From Aureivirga sp. CE67 (lineage in GTDB: Bacteria; Bacteroidota; Bacteroidia; Flavobacteriales; Flavobacteriaceae): a stretch of 64,000 nt of DNA. Shown in pieces: positions 45,001-55,000 of this stretch. Within the stretch, counting starts at the first letter, position 1. Every line of letters starts with the position of its first letter. Where the stretch lies: positions 150,908 to 214,907 of the forward strand of contig NZ_JADOTV010000006.1 of the NCBI RefSeq assembly GCF_015767245.1. Reading direction: 5' to 3'. A program made the position numbers and the translations under genes. The notes beneath the pieces are model-generated. The model did no database searches, was not told where the DNA came from, and saw only the letters and a list, made by a program, of their open reading frames with translations.

Positions 45001-48000
45001 AATTCTGGATTGTCTTCTACATTTAAAACTAATTCAACAATATTAAAACATCCAGTTGTAACATCCTCAACACGAATATAAATAATCTCTTGGTTTGGAG
45101 ATAAATTCGAGTGATTGTCAAGATCTGTAAGAGGATTTACGCTATTTAATGCATTAATTTCTGTTAAATAGAAAGAAACATTTACATTTCCTAAAGCAGT
45201 AATAATTTCTGTTTCTACATGAGAAAAATCAAAAACAGAGAATCCATTGTTTCCTGTTGCACAAGAATAGATAGGTTCTGGCGTTCCTGGGTTTGGAATA
45301 TTTAAAATATTTGTAGTAAACTTTGTAATAGAAACACAGCTTGTATCCGTATTTTCGATTCTTACAAAAATCTCATAGTTATATGGAGAACTAGTATTTG
45401 TATAATCCGTATTTAATGCGTTGATATTATTCGTAGCAAAATCAGAAGTTTCAAAATAAGAAATTAAATAGTTTGCATTTCCTTGTTGGTAGAATTCGTT
45501 ATAATCATTTAAATCTACAGTAATAATTCCATCAGCTACAAGATCATCACAAACTTCAACAGTAGCTTCTGCAGGAATTGTTGGATTTTCAAGTACTTCA
45601 ATATTGAAAGAAGCAACAGTTTTACATCCTGTAGTAGTGTTTGTCAATGTATAGAAAATCTCTTGTACAGGAATTTGATTGTTTTGGAAAGTTGTTGGAT
45701 TTGTAATCTCGTTTGTCTCTCCAGTAGCTTCAAGATAGGTATGGTAATATGCAATTGTCAATCCGTTTTGACCATTCATTAATCCAGCTTCTGCAAGAGT
45801 TAAATCAAAGTTCACATATCCGTCTTCATCCGTACATTCTTTTAAGTTTTCAATAGGATTGATAATAGGTTTAGGATTTACAACTAAGAAAAAGCTTGTT
45901 GAACCAAAACAGTTTTGGTTATCAGTAGAAACTTTTACCCAAATCTCTTGAGTATTTAAAGGACTGTAAATATTTTCATAACTAGTAATTTCTCCAACAG
46001 GAATTTTATAAGCATCACTTAAACTTGCATCAGTATAATATTCAAACATTGGGTTTGTGAAAGCTGTCAAATCAATAAGATCTCCTTGGTTTTCTGTTAA
46101 GTTGAACAGTGTTTGTCCATCAAAATCATCATCACAAGCAACAATATTTGGTGCATTTTCATTTACATTAGGAATATTTAAAACTACTAAATGAATTTCT
46201 GTATAAGTGGTACAACCGTGAATATCATCATTTAAATGTACATATAGAGTTGTATCACCAGTTGTATAATTATCAGGTAATGGACCAACAGCTGGATTTT
46301 CAATATCATCTGGTGATAAATAATATCCAAGAATCGAAACATCTGTCATTGATGCTAAAATTTCACTATTGAAATCTGGTAAATAGAAAGATTTAATTCC
46401 ATCATGAACAATATCATCACATTGTTCAAAAGTAAATTCTGCAGGAACTGTTGGGAAAGCATCTAAAATTACTTCGAAAGAACCAATGTTGAAACAGTTT
46501 GTTGTAGGATTTGTAATTCTATAAAAAACTGTAGTTGATGCAGAATTAAAACTATTTGGTGTTAAAATAACATCAGAGTTTGAACCTTCAGCCGAAGCTT
46601 GTGTTGTATGATATGTAATGATATAAAGATTATTACTTGTAAGTTCTGTTGTCAGAGTTGTTAAATCCCAAGAAATTAATCCATCTAAATCTAAATCACA
46701 TTCTTCTAAAGGATCAACTGTCACAAGAGGAGGCATCTCATTTATGATTAATTGAATTTGATCACTCTTTGATTGACATCCTAAAGAACTCTCTGCCATT
46801 ACTTCGACATATCCGTTTGAGTTAATTGTTACAGCAGTTAAATCTTGCGTACTTGGTAAAGCAGTTCCGTTTAAATAAAAAGTATAAGAATAATCTGGTG
46901 AATTTTGGAAAACATCAGACAATCCACTAATGTCAAATGTTGTATTATTAGAAACATCATCAGCACATTCTTCTAATGAAGTTGTAGTAAAAGTAGAACT
47001 AAATACAGGATTCGGGTCTACGCTGATCAAGAATTCTCCATTAGTATTACAAGAAGTATTTAAAATAGAATTTACTTGGAAATAAATTGTTTGTAGTGTG
47101 AAAACAGTATTTGTAAATGCTGTCGGATCTAAAATTTCGTTTGTGAAAGTGGCATCTGTAAAATATTTAATATCAAAATCTGCAGGATCTTCACCATTTA
47201 AAATATTTACTTCATTATCTTTTAAGTTAAATTCAGCAAAACCGTCATTGTTATCACTTTCTGTAGCTACGCCATCAAAGTCACAATTATGAAGTGTAGC
47301 AACAGATGCATTGATATTTAAATTAATTACATTAATGCTAAAAGATTCTATAGAATAACACTCTGTAGAAATATTCTCTTTTCTTACCCAAATTGTTTCT
47401 GCAGTAAAAGCAGCCTGATTTGTATATGGGTTTGAAAGTGCATTTGTTTTATTTTCTGCGTTTGATTCAGAATTATAATAAGTTACTTCATAATCTGAAG
47501 CACTATCTCCATTTAAAACATTTGGAGTTGTATTTGCAACTAAATCAAAATCAAAAAATCCATTTCCTGTTAAACTACATTCATGCCAATTTGAAATTGG
47601 TTGTAATGCTGGAATGTCAGAAAAGTTAATTTCGATTTTCCCTTCTTTAGGACAATTTCCATCTAAAAAAGTAACAGTTACTTCATAAGTTCCATCAAGG
47701 TTTGAAGAGAATTGATTGATCTCTAATTGATTTTGAGGAACTGGAGTAGGGATGAAGTTTTCACTTCCTGTAGCAGAAATAAATTTCCAAGTATAAGAAG
47801 CATTAGGATAACTTTTTACTTTAATTGTATAAGTTTCATTATCACATAATTCAATAACACTTACATCTTCTGGAATATCTATAAATTCTGCTTTCGATAA
47901 AATAATTGACTGGATAAAAGGAGGTAAACCTTGTTTAGCTTTTCCAGTACCTAAATTAATTTCATTATTCAAATATCCACATGCAATTCCTAAGTTATTT

Positions 48001-49031
48001 GGAGCTTCAATTACATCAAGAAAAGATGATCCTACAGAATAAGAAACAGGAACTGTTACATAAATTCTTCCATTAGGACCTAACTGTAAAGCACCTCTAA
48101 ATCCAGATTTTGAATTGATTAATAATTGTGAATTAGCAATGTTTGAGCTTAATAAATTATATTGATAAATTTTATTTGTATCATCAGATTCATTGAAAGT
48201 AGAAAGGTATAATCTTTCAGAATTTGAAGAAAACTCCACACCATAAGGATGTTCGTTATTTGCAGGATCGTCAAAAAGTAATGTTTCCGAGTTAGAAACA
48301 ACTCCCGTTGAATTATCAAAATTATAAAGGAAAAACTTACTATCATCACCATTATTATCATGGAAATGAGCTGCAGCTAACTTTGAACCATCAGGAGAAA
48401 CTTTTAAATATCCTCTACCATCAATGGCCGTATAAGGAACAGTAGAAATAATAGGAGTATCGACACCTGTACTACTAATTTTAAAAGCATAATAAGTATT
48501 ATTTACTAATGAAATAACCCAGTATGAATCACATTCTGCTGATTGGATAGCTGTAATTTTCTCTGTCCAAGTAGTTCCTAGAGCTCCTGAAAGATTTACA
48601 GGTCCTGAAGAAATATCTCCTAAACCTCCATTTAAATTCATGTTAAGTTCATAGTAATAAAAACCTCCAGTACTATTTTCTGAAGAACCTACTGTGAATA
48701 AATAATACTTTCCATCTTCTCCTGGTTTTGGAATTACAATTGAAGATTGGGTACTAGAAGAATCTCCAGCTAAATTTAACCCATTTGGCATTGGTGCATG
48801 GTTTTTATTCCATACTGTCATACCATCTGTGTAAAATAAAAGATTTCCTTCAGCATCTGAAAAGGAAGCACAACCTTCGGTGGTATTAATTGAACCATTG
48901 GTTAATGCTGTAGTGTTACCGTTAAAATTTAATCCTGCATTTTCACCGAAATACCAATTATTCGCTTCCTTCTGAGCAAATAAAAGAGAACAGGAAAAAA
49001 GTAAAAAAAAGTTTAATATTGTTTTTGTCAT
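42006..49031 (-). CDS. Giant T9SS type B repeat protein
   Basis: 2341 aa. Signal peptide (ILNFFLLFSCSLLFAQ), a propeller-like N-terminal domain of about 380 residues (NNWYFGENAGLNFN, LLFYTDGMTVWNKNHA), one Ig/PKD-like linker domain, then about 17 tandem ~90-aa repeats (residues ~480-2095). Each repeat starts with a Cys-Asp motif such as EECDDDYDGHTFFNL and usually has a second Cys near its end (TGCYTLTTFDL), so one disulfide per repeat is likely; DxDxDG strings suggest calcium binding. Two further domains and a type B sorting domain (YPSYFTPNGDGIHDYW, IFDRFGKSIHKI) close the protein. Likely a long surface filament or adhesin. No catalytic domain seen. Confidence 0.88.
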   Translation of the reverse strand: MTKTILNFFLLFSCSLLFAQKEANNWYFGENAGLNFNGNTTALTNGSINTTEGCASFSDAEGNLLFYTDGMTVWNKNHAPMPNGLNLAGDSSSTQSSIVIPKPGEDGKYYLFTVGSSENSTGGFYYYELNMNLNGGLGDISSGPVNLSGALGTTWTEKITAIQSAECDSYWVISLVNNTYYAFKISSTGVDTPIISTVPYTAIDGRGYLKVSPDGSKLAAAHFHDNNGDDSKFFLYNFDNSTGVVSNSETLLFDDPANNEHPYGVEFSSNSERLYLSTFNESDDTNKIYQYNLLSSNIANSQLLINSKSGFRGALQLGPNGRIYVTVPVSYSVGSSFLDVIEAPNNLGIACGYLNNEINLGTGKAKQGLPPFIQSIILSKAEFIDIPEDVSVIELCDNETYTIKVKSYPNASYTWKFISATGSENFIPTPVPQNQLEINQFSSNLDGTYEVTVTFLDGNCPKEGKIEINFSDIPALQPISNWHECSLTGNGFFDFDLVANTTPNVLNGDSASDYEVTYYNSESNAENKTNALSNPYTNQAAFTAETIWVRKENISTECYSIESFSINVINLNINASVATLHNCDFDGVATESDNNDGFAEFNLKDNEVNILNGEDPADFDIKYFTDATFTNEILDPTAFTNTVFTLQTIYFQVNSILNTSCNTNGEFLISVDPNPVFSSTFTTTSLEECADDVSNNTTFDISGLSDVFQNSPDYSYTFYLNGTALPSTQDLTAVTINSNGYVEVMAESSLGCQSKSDQIQLIINEMPPLVTVDPLEECDLDLDGLISWDLTTLTTELTSNNLYIITYHTTQASAEGSNSDVILTPNSFNSASTTVFYRITNPTTNCFNIGSFEVILDAFPTVPAEFTFEQCDDIVHDGIKSFYLPDFNSEILASMTDVSILGYYLSPDDIENPAVGPLPDNYTTGDTTLYVHLNDDIHGCTTYTEIHLVVLNIPNVNENAPNIVACDDDFDGQTLFNLTENQGDLIDLTAFTNPMFEYYTDASLSDAYKIPVGEITSYENIYSPLNTQEIWVKVSTDNQNCFGSTSFFLVVNPKPIINPIENLKECTDEDGYVNFDLTLAEAGLMNGQNGLTIAYYHTYLEATGETNEITNPTTFQNNQIPVQEIFYTLTNTTTGCKTVASFNIEVLENPTIPAEATVEVCDDLVADGIITVDLNDYNEFYQQGNANYLISYFETSDFATNNINALNTDYTNTSSPYNYEIFVRIENTDTSCVSITKFTTNILNIPNPGTPEPIYSCATGNNGFSVFDFSHVETEIITALGNVNVSFYLTEINALNSVNPLTDLDNHSNLSPNQEIIYIRVEDVTTGCFNIVELVLNVEDNPELTTPTDIELCDEGSDGVEDFNLTIKEGEITTDPNFTFQYFIDDASAVNNNGIGEIVNPTFFTNTSNPQTVTVRVNNPTNGCYSLTSLTLKLNDLPSITQPTPYEFCDDEADGDISNGIIQNIILQNKDAEILNGSSGIVSYHETEDGPAIDKSAPYTNLSPTQALFVKVTNIETGCEATVILDLIVHTLPNINDLLVIEECDDDYDGHTFFNLDDVKALYDPAGIYEINFYETQENAEENDTALAVEANYYSVVNNIFVNITNATSNCSLVKELTLVVNPIPEMVEVEDMETCEGDNSFNFEDIYNQIVNGQTDITVKFFNNIDDANNDVGSIDISAPYTNNSNPETIYVRIEYIATGCYTLTTFDLIINPNPLVGDNLSYEICDDDYDGFAMFDLNTMDDDALVGQLGVLVEYYMTEAQALDPNSIPLADNFVNTVQDAQDIYVKLVNVSTGCYTLTTLTLVVEPLPEPNYTPTPLEECDEDGNGTEAFDLTDAIADVTNNAANYEVKFYPNLTDAENNENEIVDVENFESASTTITVKVINSNTTQLCEVFVSLDLILNDPLEITIPSPIVFCDTDEDGIVSKSMDELNSIIFESLENLTITYHVSEQDARDEINQIVTDYDISTSTVLYIRVEEENSVCAFIAPVNFIVDISPEYTANLDPYTVCGEEGIGTFQLNDVMTPLITSNPDAVVTYYESEEDATNSENAVDGVDYISENGTVWVNISNPSTGCDAITSFELVVENAPTFDVSDLVVYCIDDLDFFIEAENPGGEYTYEWSDFDGNVFAGETTSTLHVTEEGVYAVKAFTTDGTIICESEIKYILVEKSELPKITIDDITITDYLTNEGTNFIQIDIANIGIGEYEFSIDEGTTWQSEPYFSDVRAGAYQLLIRDVRENGCGEIAIDISVVGYPSYFTPNGDGIHDYWNIHGIENYPEAKIYIFDRFGKSIHKIDPTTEGWDGKKHGQELPSSGYWFTMELVDNNGNRVVRKGHFNLKR
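42740..47600 (-). repeat. About 17 tandem ~90-aa repeats in the giant T9SS protein
   Basis: Diverged protein repeats (about 270 bp each) with consensus C-D-D-D-x-D-G-x-x-x-F-[ND]-L at the start and a T-x-C-[FY] near the end. They are similar at protein level but not at DNA level, so the array is old and stable. Confidence 0.8.
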
Positions 49032-49167
49032 TATTTTACAATTTTCCCAAAAATAAAAAAACTATATATTATAAAATATTGTTAAAACACTTTTTTTTTA
49101 ACATAATAAAATAGAAGAGGTTAACTTGTTGATTATGAAAAATATATGATAGTTTTTGATCTAAACA

Positions 49168-49197
49168 AAAAAATACTATCCGTGAATAGTATTTTTT
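49168..49197 (-). terminator. Terminator after the NADAR gene
   Basis: AAAAAATACTAT (49168-49179) pairs with ATAGTATTTTTT (49186-49197), about 15 bp past the stop on the minus strand. Confidence 0.75.
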
Positions 49198-49211
49198 CGA
49201 TAAACTTTTAA

Positions 49212-49769
49212 TCAAGATCTTAATTGATCTCTAACTTCCATTAAAGCAAAGCCTAAGAGGTTCAATCCTCTCCATTTTTCAATATTTTGAATATTTGAAC
49301 TATCAACGCTTAAACCTATTCCCCATATAGTATCTACAGGACTAGCTTCTACTATTACGCGTTCTTTTGTGTTCAATAAATATTCTTTTAAATCATTATT
49401 TTGAGAGAATTTGTGAAAATTTCCTTTTACTACAATTTCATAACGATTTTCTAACCATTTTTTTTCTTCAAAATTTCGAACTTTTCTACCTAAAGTTTTA
49501 GCTTCACCTGGAGAAGTACATTGAATTATTTTTTGATAAATTTTGTCATCTTCAAATAACTTAGCTTTTTCTGCCATCATCCAATGTTCGGTAGATTTAT
49601 AAGTAATTCCATCTACAGAAAAATCTCTTTTAAACCATTGACTAAGACAATATTTTCCAAGGCTGTTGTCATTCTTTTTTTTCGAATGTCCCCAGAAAAA
49701 AAGATATTTTAAAGGTGTATTTTCTTCAGTGGTATTTTTTAGCCACTCTAGATTGTAATTTTGTTTCAT
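49212..49769 (-). CDS. NADAR (YbiA-like, DUF1768) protein
   Basis: 185 aa. Family blocks visible: LFFWGHSKK start, CLSQWFKRDFSVDGITYKSTEHWMMAEKA, SPGEAKTLGRKVRNF, WLENRYEIVVKGNFHKF and the ending DTIWGIGLS. The WGIG loop and the EHWMMAEKA helix are the strongest signals. NADAR proteins act as N-glycosidases: YbiA removes damaged riboflavin intermediates, and others reverse guanine ADP-ribosylation of DNA. Which applies here cannot be told, and no DarT-like toxin gene is adjacent. Cytoplasmic, single gene. Confidence 0.9.
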   Translation of the reverse strand: MKQNYNLEWLKNTTEENTPLKYLFFWGHSKKKNDNSLGKYCLSQWFKRDFSVDGITYKSTEHWMMAEKAKLFEDDKIYQKIIQCTSPGEAKTLGRKVRNFEEKKWLENRYEIVVKGNFHKFSQNNDLKEYLLNTKERVIVEASPVDTIWGIGLSVDSSNIQNIEKWRGLNLLGFALMEVRDQLRS

Positions 49770-49805
49770 AATAAATTTTTATTTCGTGTCAAACTTACGC
49801 AAAAA

Positions 49806-51737
49806 TTAGTTTCTTTGAAATAAAAATTTTAATTCTTCTTTTTTTGTATCTGTTTCTATCCTTTTTTCAATTTCTTGTATTAATTGATTATTCCATTTTT
49901 TATTATAAATTTTAGAATACTTCAAAGCATTAGCATAATCTTCATTTTCTAAAGCACAATGGATTAAAATGTTATTCGCTTTTTGTTCGTTAGGGAAATT
50001 ATTTTGATATAAAATCTTTGCATATTCAAAAGCAGACTGATAATCTTTAGAAGAAAAATAAGCCTCTACCAGCAAGATGTCAATATTTTTATCTGGAAAA
50101 TATTCTTTTGCTTTTTTGAAATATTCAATTGCTTTTTCTGAGTTATTTTCTTTTCGCATGTAAATTTTCCCATGAGATTTTAAAATTTTAGAAAACTCGA
50201 AATCAATATTTTTTTGAGCTTTTTTCTCTATTTTTTGTATAAAATCTTTTTGTTTTTGCATAATTTCTTCATCTGAAAAATATAACCTTCCACTATTACT
50301 CGCATTTTGAATTGTATGATTTGACCATTCATAATATCCATCATAAATAGTTTCTGAAACTGTGAAAAGTCTATTTGTCAACAAATCTCCATTTGCATGT
50401 ACAATGAAAATTGGAAGTGAAAAAAATGCGATTAACACACTTGGATAAAATATTTGTTTCTGAAAATTAATTTTATCTTGAAATTGTTTAAATAAAACTA
50501 TTACAAAAACCATAAAAAGTGGCGCAGGAAATGAGAATAAATCCCAATCCATTTGCATGCTTAAAAGTGGATTTACAACAAAGAATAAACTAGTAAAAAG
50601 AAATAAAGCTGTTCCTATAAAAATAACTTCAGGTTGATTCCATTTGATGTTTTTTCTAAAAATTATAACGGAAGAAATAATTAAAAATAATGCTACTGGA
50701 CTCCAGATAAATATTTCTAAAAAATAATCAGAAATATGCTGCATACTTAGCATATTATAAGTGTCTAAAGGAGCTGGAGGAGAAATCAATGGTAAGAAAA
50801 TATGTTCAAATTCTCCTGCTGTTTTTGACAAAGATCTTGGATCGTTGTAGTCTTTTAAAATGAAAAAATAAACAATTGCTCCTACAATGAAAATTGGTAA
50901 TAAAAGAAAAAATGAAACTTTTTTCCATGAAATTTGATGTGCTATTTTTAAATAAATCCCACTTAATAAAACAGGGATGTATAAAACTGCTACAGGGTGT
51001 AATTTTAAACAAACTAAAAGTAAAAAGAACAAAATTCCGACTTTTTTCCAAGTGAAATTTGGTAAGAAATTTAAGAAAGAAGTAATCCAAAGTAGGTTGA
51101 AAAATAACACAGGAGCATTAATTTCAATATGTCCGAAATAGTTTAGCATAAATGGAGCAGAAATTCCCATGATCATAAATAAGAATTGTAAACTTCCATT
51201 TTGAATTTGTCTTTTTACAAATCGTAACCAAATAAAGATAAAACCAAATCCGAAAATAAAATTCTGGATATAAAATGCTGTTTTATAAGTTACTTTACAG
51301 AAATATGCTATATAAGTTATGATTGCTAAAATCGTTTTTTGTCCATCCCAAGGATTTAAACCAAACCTGAAAAATGTTTCATTTGTTTGATCTGGTATTT
51401 TTGAAATAGCTGTATTCAGATGTTTATTTAAAAGATAAGATTCTCCGTAATAATCAAAAGCCATTGGGAAAATTAAGGTAGTAATGGAAAATATGCTGCT
51501 AATTAAAAATATGGATTTATAGTTCAACTGAAATTTTTCAAAAGGAGTAGCATTCTCTTTGTGTTTCATCCATAGAAAAACCAAAATTAGAGAAATTATT
51601 AAGAAAAATATCTTTCCGAAATTTGGAATAAAATGTAAAAAATGAGTTGTCCAGAAAATATTTGGAAAAATCAATCCTAAAATAAAAAAAGCTAAAATTC
51701 CTATAGCTAAGAAAGTAATGATGTAAGAGTTCTTCAT
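49806..51737 (-). CDS. Polytopic membrane protein with TPR tail (GT-C-like)
   Basis: 643 aa from the ATG at 51737 (a GTG at 51770 is possible). About twelve membrane helices cover residues 1-450, with an early periplasmic loop containing FDYYGESYLLNKHLNTAIS, in the position where GT-C glycosyltransferases carry their catalytic acidic residue. The C-terminal ~150 residues are two to three TPR-like units (NNSEKAIEYFKKAKEYFPD, DYQSAFEYAKILYQNNFP, DYANALKYSKIY). The arrangement resembles PMT/ArnT-like glycosyltransferases that move sugars from polyprenyl carriers to proteins or lipids. Enzyme identity is inference. Divergent from the first adhesin gene. Confidence 0.65.
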   Translation of the reverse strand: MKNSYIITFLAIGILAFFILGLIFPNIFWTTHFLHFIPNFGKIFFLIISLILVFLWMKHKENATPFEKFQLNYKSIFLISSIFSITTLIFPMAFDYYGESYLLNKHLNTAISKIPDQTNETFFRFGLNPWDGQKTILAIITYIAYFCKVTYKTAFYIQNFIFGFGFIFIWLRFVKRQIQNGSLQFLFMIMGISAPFMLNYFGHIEINAPVLFFNLLWITSFLNFLPNFTWKKVGILFFLLLVCLKLHPVAVLYIPVLLSGIYLKIAHQISWKKVSFFLLLPIFIVGAIVYFFILKDYNDPRSLSKTAGEFEHIFLPLISPPAPLDTYNMLSMQHISDYFLEIFIWSPVALFLIISSVIIFRKNIKWNQPEVIFIGTALFLFTSLFFVVNPLLSMQMDWDLFSFPAPLFMVFVIVLFKQFQDKINFQKQIFYPSVLIAFFSLPIFIVHANGDLLTNRLFTVSETIYDGYYEWSNHTIQNASNSGRLYFSDEEIMQKQKDFIQKIEKKAQKNIDFEFSKILKSHGKIYMRKENNSEKAIEYFKKAKEYFPDKNIDILLVEAYFSSKDYQSAFEYAKILYQNNFPNEQKANNILIHCALENEDYANALKYSKIYNKKWNNQLIQEIEKRIETDTKKEELKFLFQRN

Positions 51738-52036
51738 GTTTTTATTTAAATAAAATACAGATTTCTTCACTTTTTTATATTATCTAACAAAAAGTGTTAA
51801 AATGCCAAAGATAATTTTTTATTGATTAATTCGTAAAAAAATATTTATATGTTTGCGATTAAATTATTATTAGAAGTTAAAATTTAGTTATTCATAAATA
51901 GTAAATATTAAAAATAATTAAAAACTGTTAAAATAATAAGAATAAAATAAAAGTTTAAGAAAATTAAAATTTGATTAAACCTTTTAAGTTAAAGAATAGT
52001 CAAAGGTAGATTACTAACTCAAAATTAATATATAAT
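51738..52036. other. Divergent promoter region of the adhesin gene
   Basis: About 300 bp without a gene. On the plus strand TATGTTTG followed by C (51848-51855) with TTG at 51822-51824 makes a plausible promoter with a slightly long 23-bp spacer and a leader of about 175 nt. On the minus strand TATCTTTG (51813-51806) may serve the membrane-protein gene. Confidence 0.5.
51822..51855 (+). promoter_or_regulatory. Probable promoter for the 1539-aa adhesin
   Basis: TTG (51822-51824), spacer 23 bp, TATGTTTG (51848-51855). The spacer is at the long end of the accepted range. Confidence 0.45.
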
Positions 52037-55000
52037 ATGAACAAAAAATTACTCATTTTTTCAATTTTTCTCTTGAGTATTGTTACAAATGCTCAAGTCG
52101 GGGTTTTTCAAGCTGGAAGCAAAGCTGGAGAATCAAACACAACAGGAGATTATAATACTTATGTAGGAGATTCTGCTGGATATTCAAACGCAAGTGGTTT
52201 AAATAATGTTTTTTTAGGATACAGGGCTGGAAAGACATTATATAATGACCATGATTGGGTGATTATTGGATCAGATGCTGCAAGAGATGCAACAGATGGT
52301 TTTGATAATGTGATAATAGGAACGAGAGCAGGTTACCACCACGATGATGGGGATGCTGTTTTTATAGGGACTGATGCTGGATATTATAATACAGATGGAG
52401 GTGATAACACTTTTATTGGGGAAACATCTGGTTATAGAAATACAACTGGAGATGATAACACTTTTATTGGAGAAGATGCTGGGTATAACAATTCAACAGC
52501 GAGTGATAATACTTTTGTAGGAAGTTCTTCAGGTAGATCCAACACAACAGGTTACCGTAATGCTTTTTTTGGAAATGATGCAGGATATGATAATAGTACA
52601 GGGTATAAAAATACTTTTGTAGGAGATTCTGCAGGAACTGATGTAGGAGTTGGAGTTGCAAATACTTTTATAGGACAAGCCTCTGGTGCTGCAACAGAAC
52701 ATGCTGATTATAATACGTTTATTGGATTTAGAGCCGGTTATGATAATAATAGAACAAATGAAACAAATAATGCCAATAGAAATACTTATGTAGGAGCTTA
52801 TGCTGGAGATAGAAATAGAGAAGGTCAAGATAATGTAATATTGGGGTATGATGCTGATTTTGGTTCTGTTGGATATTCAAAAAATAATGGAAATGTTATT
52901 TTAGGTTCCGAAGCATATTTAGCAGGTAGTGGAAATACAGGAAGAAATTATAATGTACTTTTAGGATATTCTGCTTATAGTAATCAAGATGAAATCACAG
53001 CGATTGGTTATAATACAGACGTAAGAGGAACAAGATCTGTTGCTTTAGGATCTCAAACTGACATAAATCAAAGTGATGCAGTTGCAATTGGATACCAAAC
53101 TTATATAAATGGAAAATATGGAATTGCTATTGGAACACAAGATTCTGTATATTATCAAAATTCAATTGGATTAGGAAATTTAACTTCAGTTAAATCGACA
53201 TATTCTACAGCAGTAGGAGATCAAGTGAAAATTAGAGAAGGACAAACTTATGCAGCAGCTATAGGGGCAGGAGCAGTTGCAGATTGTTCAAATTGTGTGG
53301 TTTTAGGTGGAGATTCTGATGCTACAAAAGTTAGATTAGGATTAGGAACTACGAATCCAAATCAGTATGCTTCGTTAGATTTATCAGCGAAATCTGAAGG
53401 TTTACTTTTAAATAGATTTACAACAAGTGAGAGAAATACTTTTGAAAATAGTTTAGGAGAAACAGAAGCTGGACTTTTACTTTATGATGTAGATGAAGGG
53501 AAAACTTATTTATGGAATGGAACGGATTGGGCTGTTACAGATGATTCTGATAATCAGGAATTGAGTATTAATAATGATAAAATCTCAATAACAAATAGTT
53601 CGAATCAAATTGATTTAGCTCCATATTTAGATAATACAGATAATCAAAATTTAAGTTTAAGCGGAAATCAATTAAATATTTCAAGCGGAAACTCTGTAAA
53701 CTTAGATAGTTATTTAGATAATACAGATTCTCAGAGTTTGACTTTAACAGAAGACGAATTAAGTATTTTCAATGCAAATTCGGTTGATTTATCAAAATAT
53801 CTAGATAATACAGATGCTCAAACATTAAGTTTCGGAGATAATTTATTGACAATTTCAAACGGAAATACTGTAGATTTTACAGGGTTTTTAGATAATACCG
53901 ACGAGCAAGATTTAAGTTTATCAGGAAATACTTTAAGTCTAACAAATGATGCTACTTCTGTAGATTTATCGAAGTATCTTGATAATACAGATGCTCAAAC
54001 TTTAGTTGTTGGAGACGGGTTATTGACGATTTCAAATGGGAACACTGTTGATATGGCAGAATTTCTAGATAACACGGATAACCAAACTTTAGGATTAAGT
54101 GAAAATACTTTATCAATTCTAAATGGAAATAATATTGATTTATCAAAGTATCTAGACAACACTGATAATCAAACTCTAGTTGTAGGAGACGGATTGTTGA
54201 CAATTTCAAATGGGAACACTGTTGACATGGCAGAATTTCTAGATAACACGGATAACCAAACGTTAGGATTAAGTGAAAATACTTTATCAATTCTAAATGG
54301 AAATAATATTGATTTATCGAAGTATCTTGATAATACAGATGCTCAAACTTTAGTTGTTGGAGACGGGTTGTTGACGATTTCAAATGGGAACACTGTTGAC
54401 ATGGTAGAATTCCTAGATAACACGGATAACCAAACATTAGGATTAAGTGAGAATACATTATCAATTTTAAATGGAAACACTGTTGATTTATCAGGATATT
54501 TAGACAATACAGATAATCAATCATTGAGTTTAGATGAGAACACGCTTTCGATTTTAAATGCAAATAATGTTGATCTTTCAAAGTATTTAGATAACACAGA
54601 TTCGCAAACACTAGGGTTTGGAGATGGATTCTTAACGATTTCTAATGGAAATTCAGTGGACATGACAGAGTTCATGGACAACACAGATAATCAAACATTA
54701 GGATTAAGTGAGAACACTTTGTCAATTTTAAATGGAAACACTGTTGATTTATCGAAGTATTTAGATAACACAGATGCTCAAACTTTAGTTGTTGGAGATG
54801 GATTATTGACAATTTCAAATGGGAACACTGTTGATATGGCAGAATTTTTAGATAACACGGATAACCAAACATTAGGATTAAGTGAAAATACTTTATCAAT
54901 TTTAAATGGAAACACCGTTGATTTATCAGGGTATTTAGATAACACAGATAATCAATCATTAAGTTTAGATGAGAACACACTTTCGATTTTAAATGCAAAT

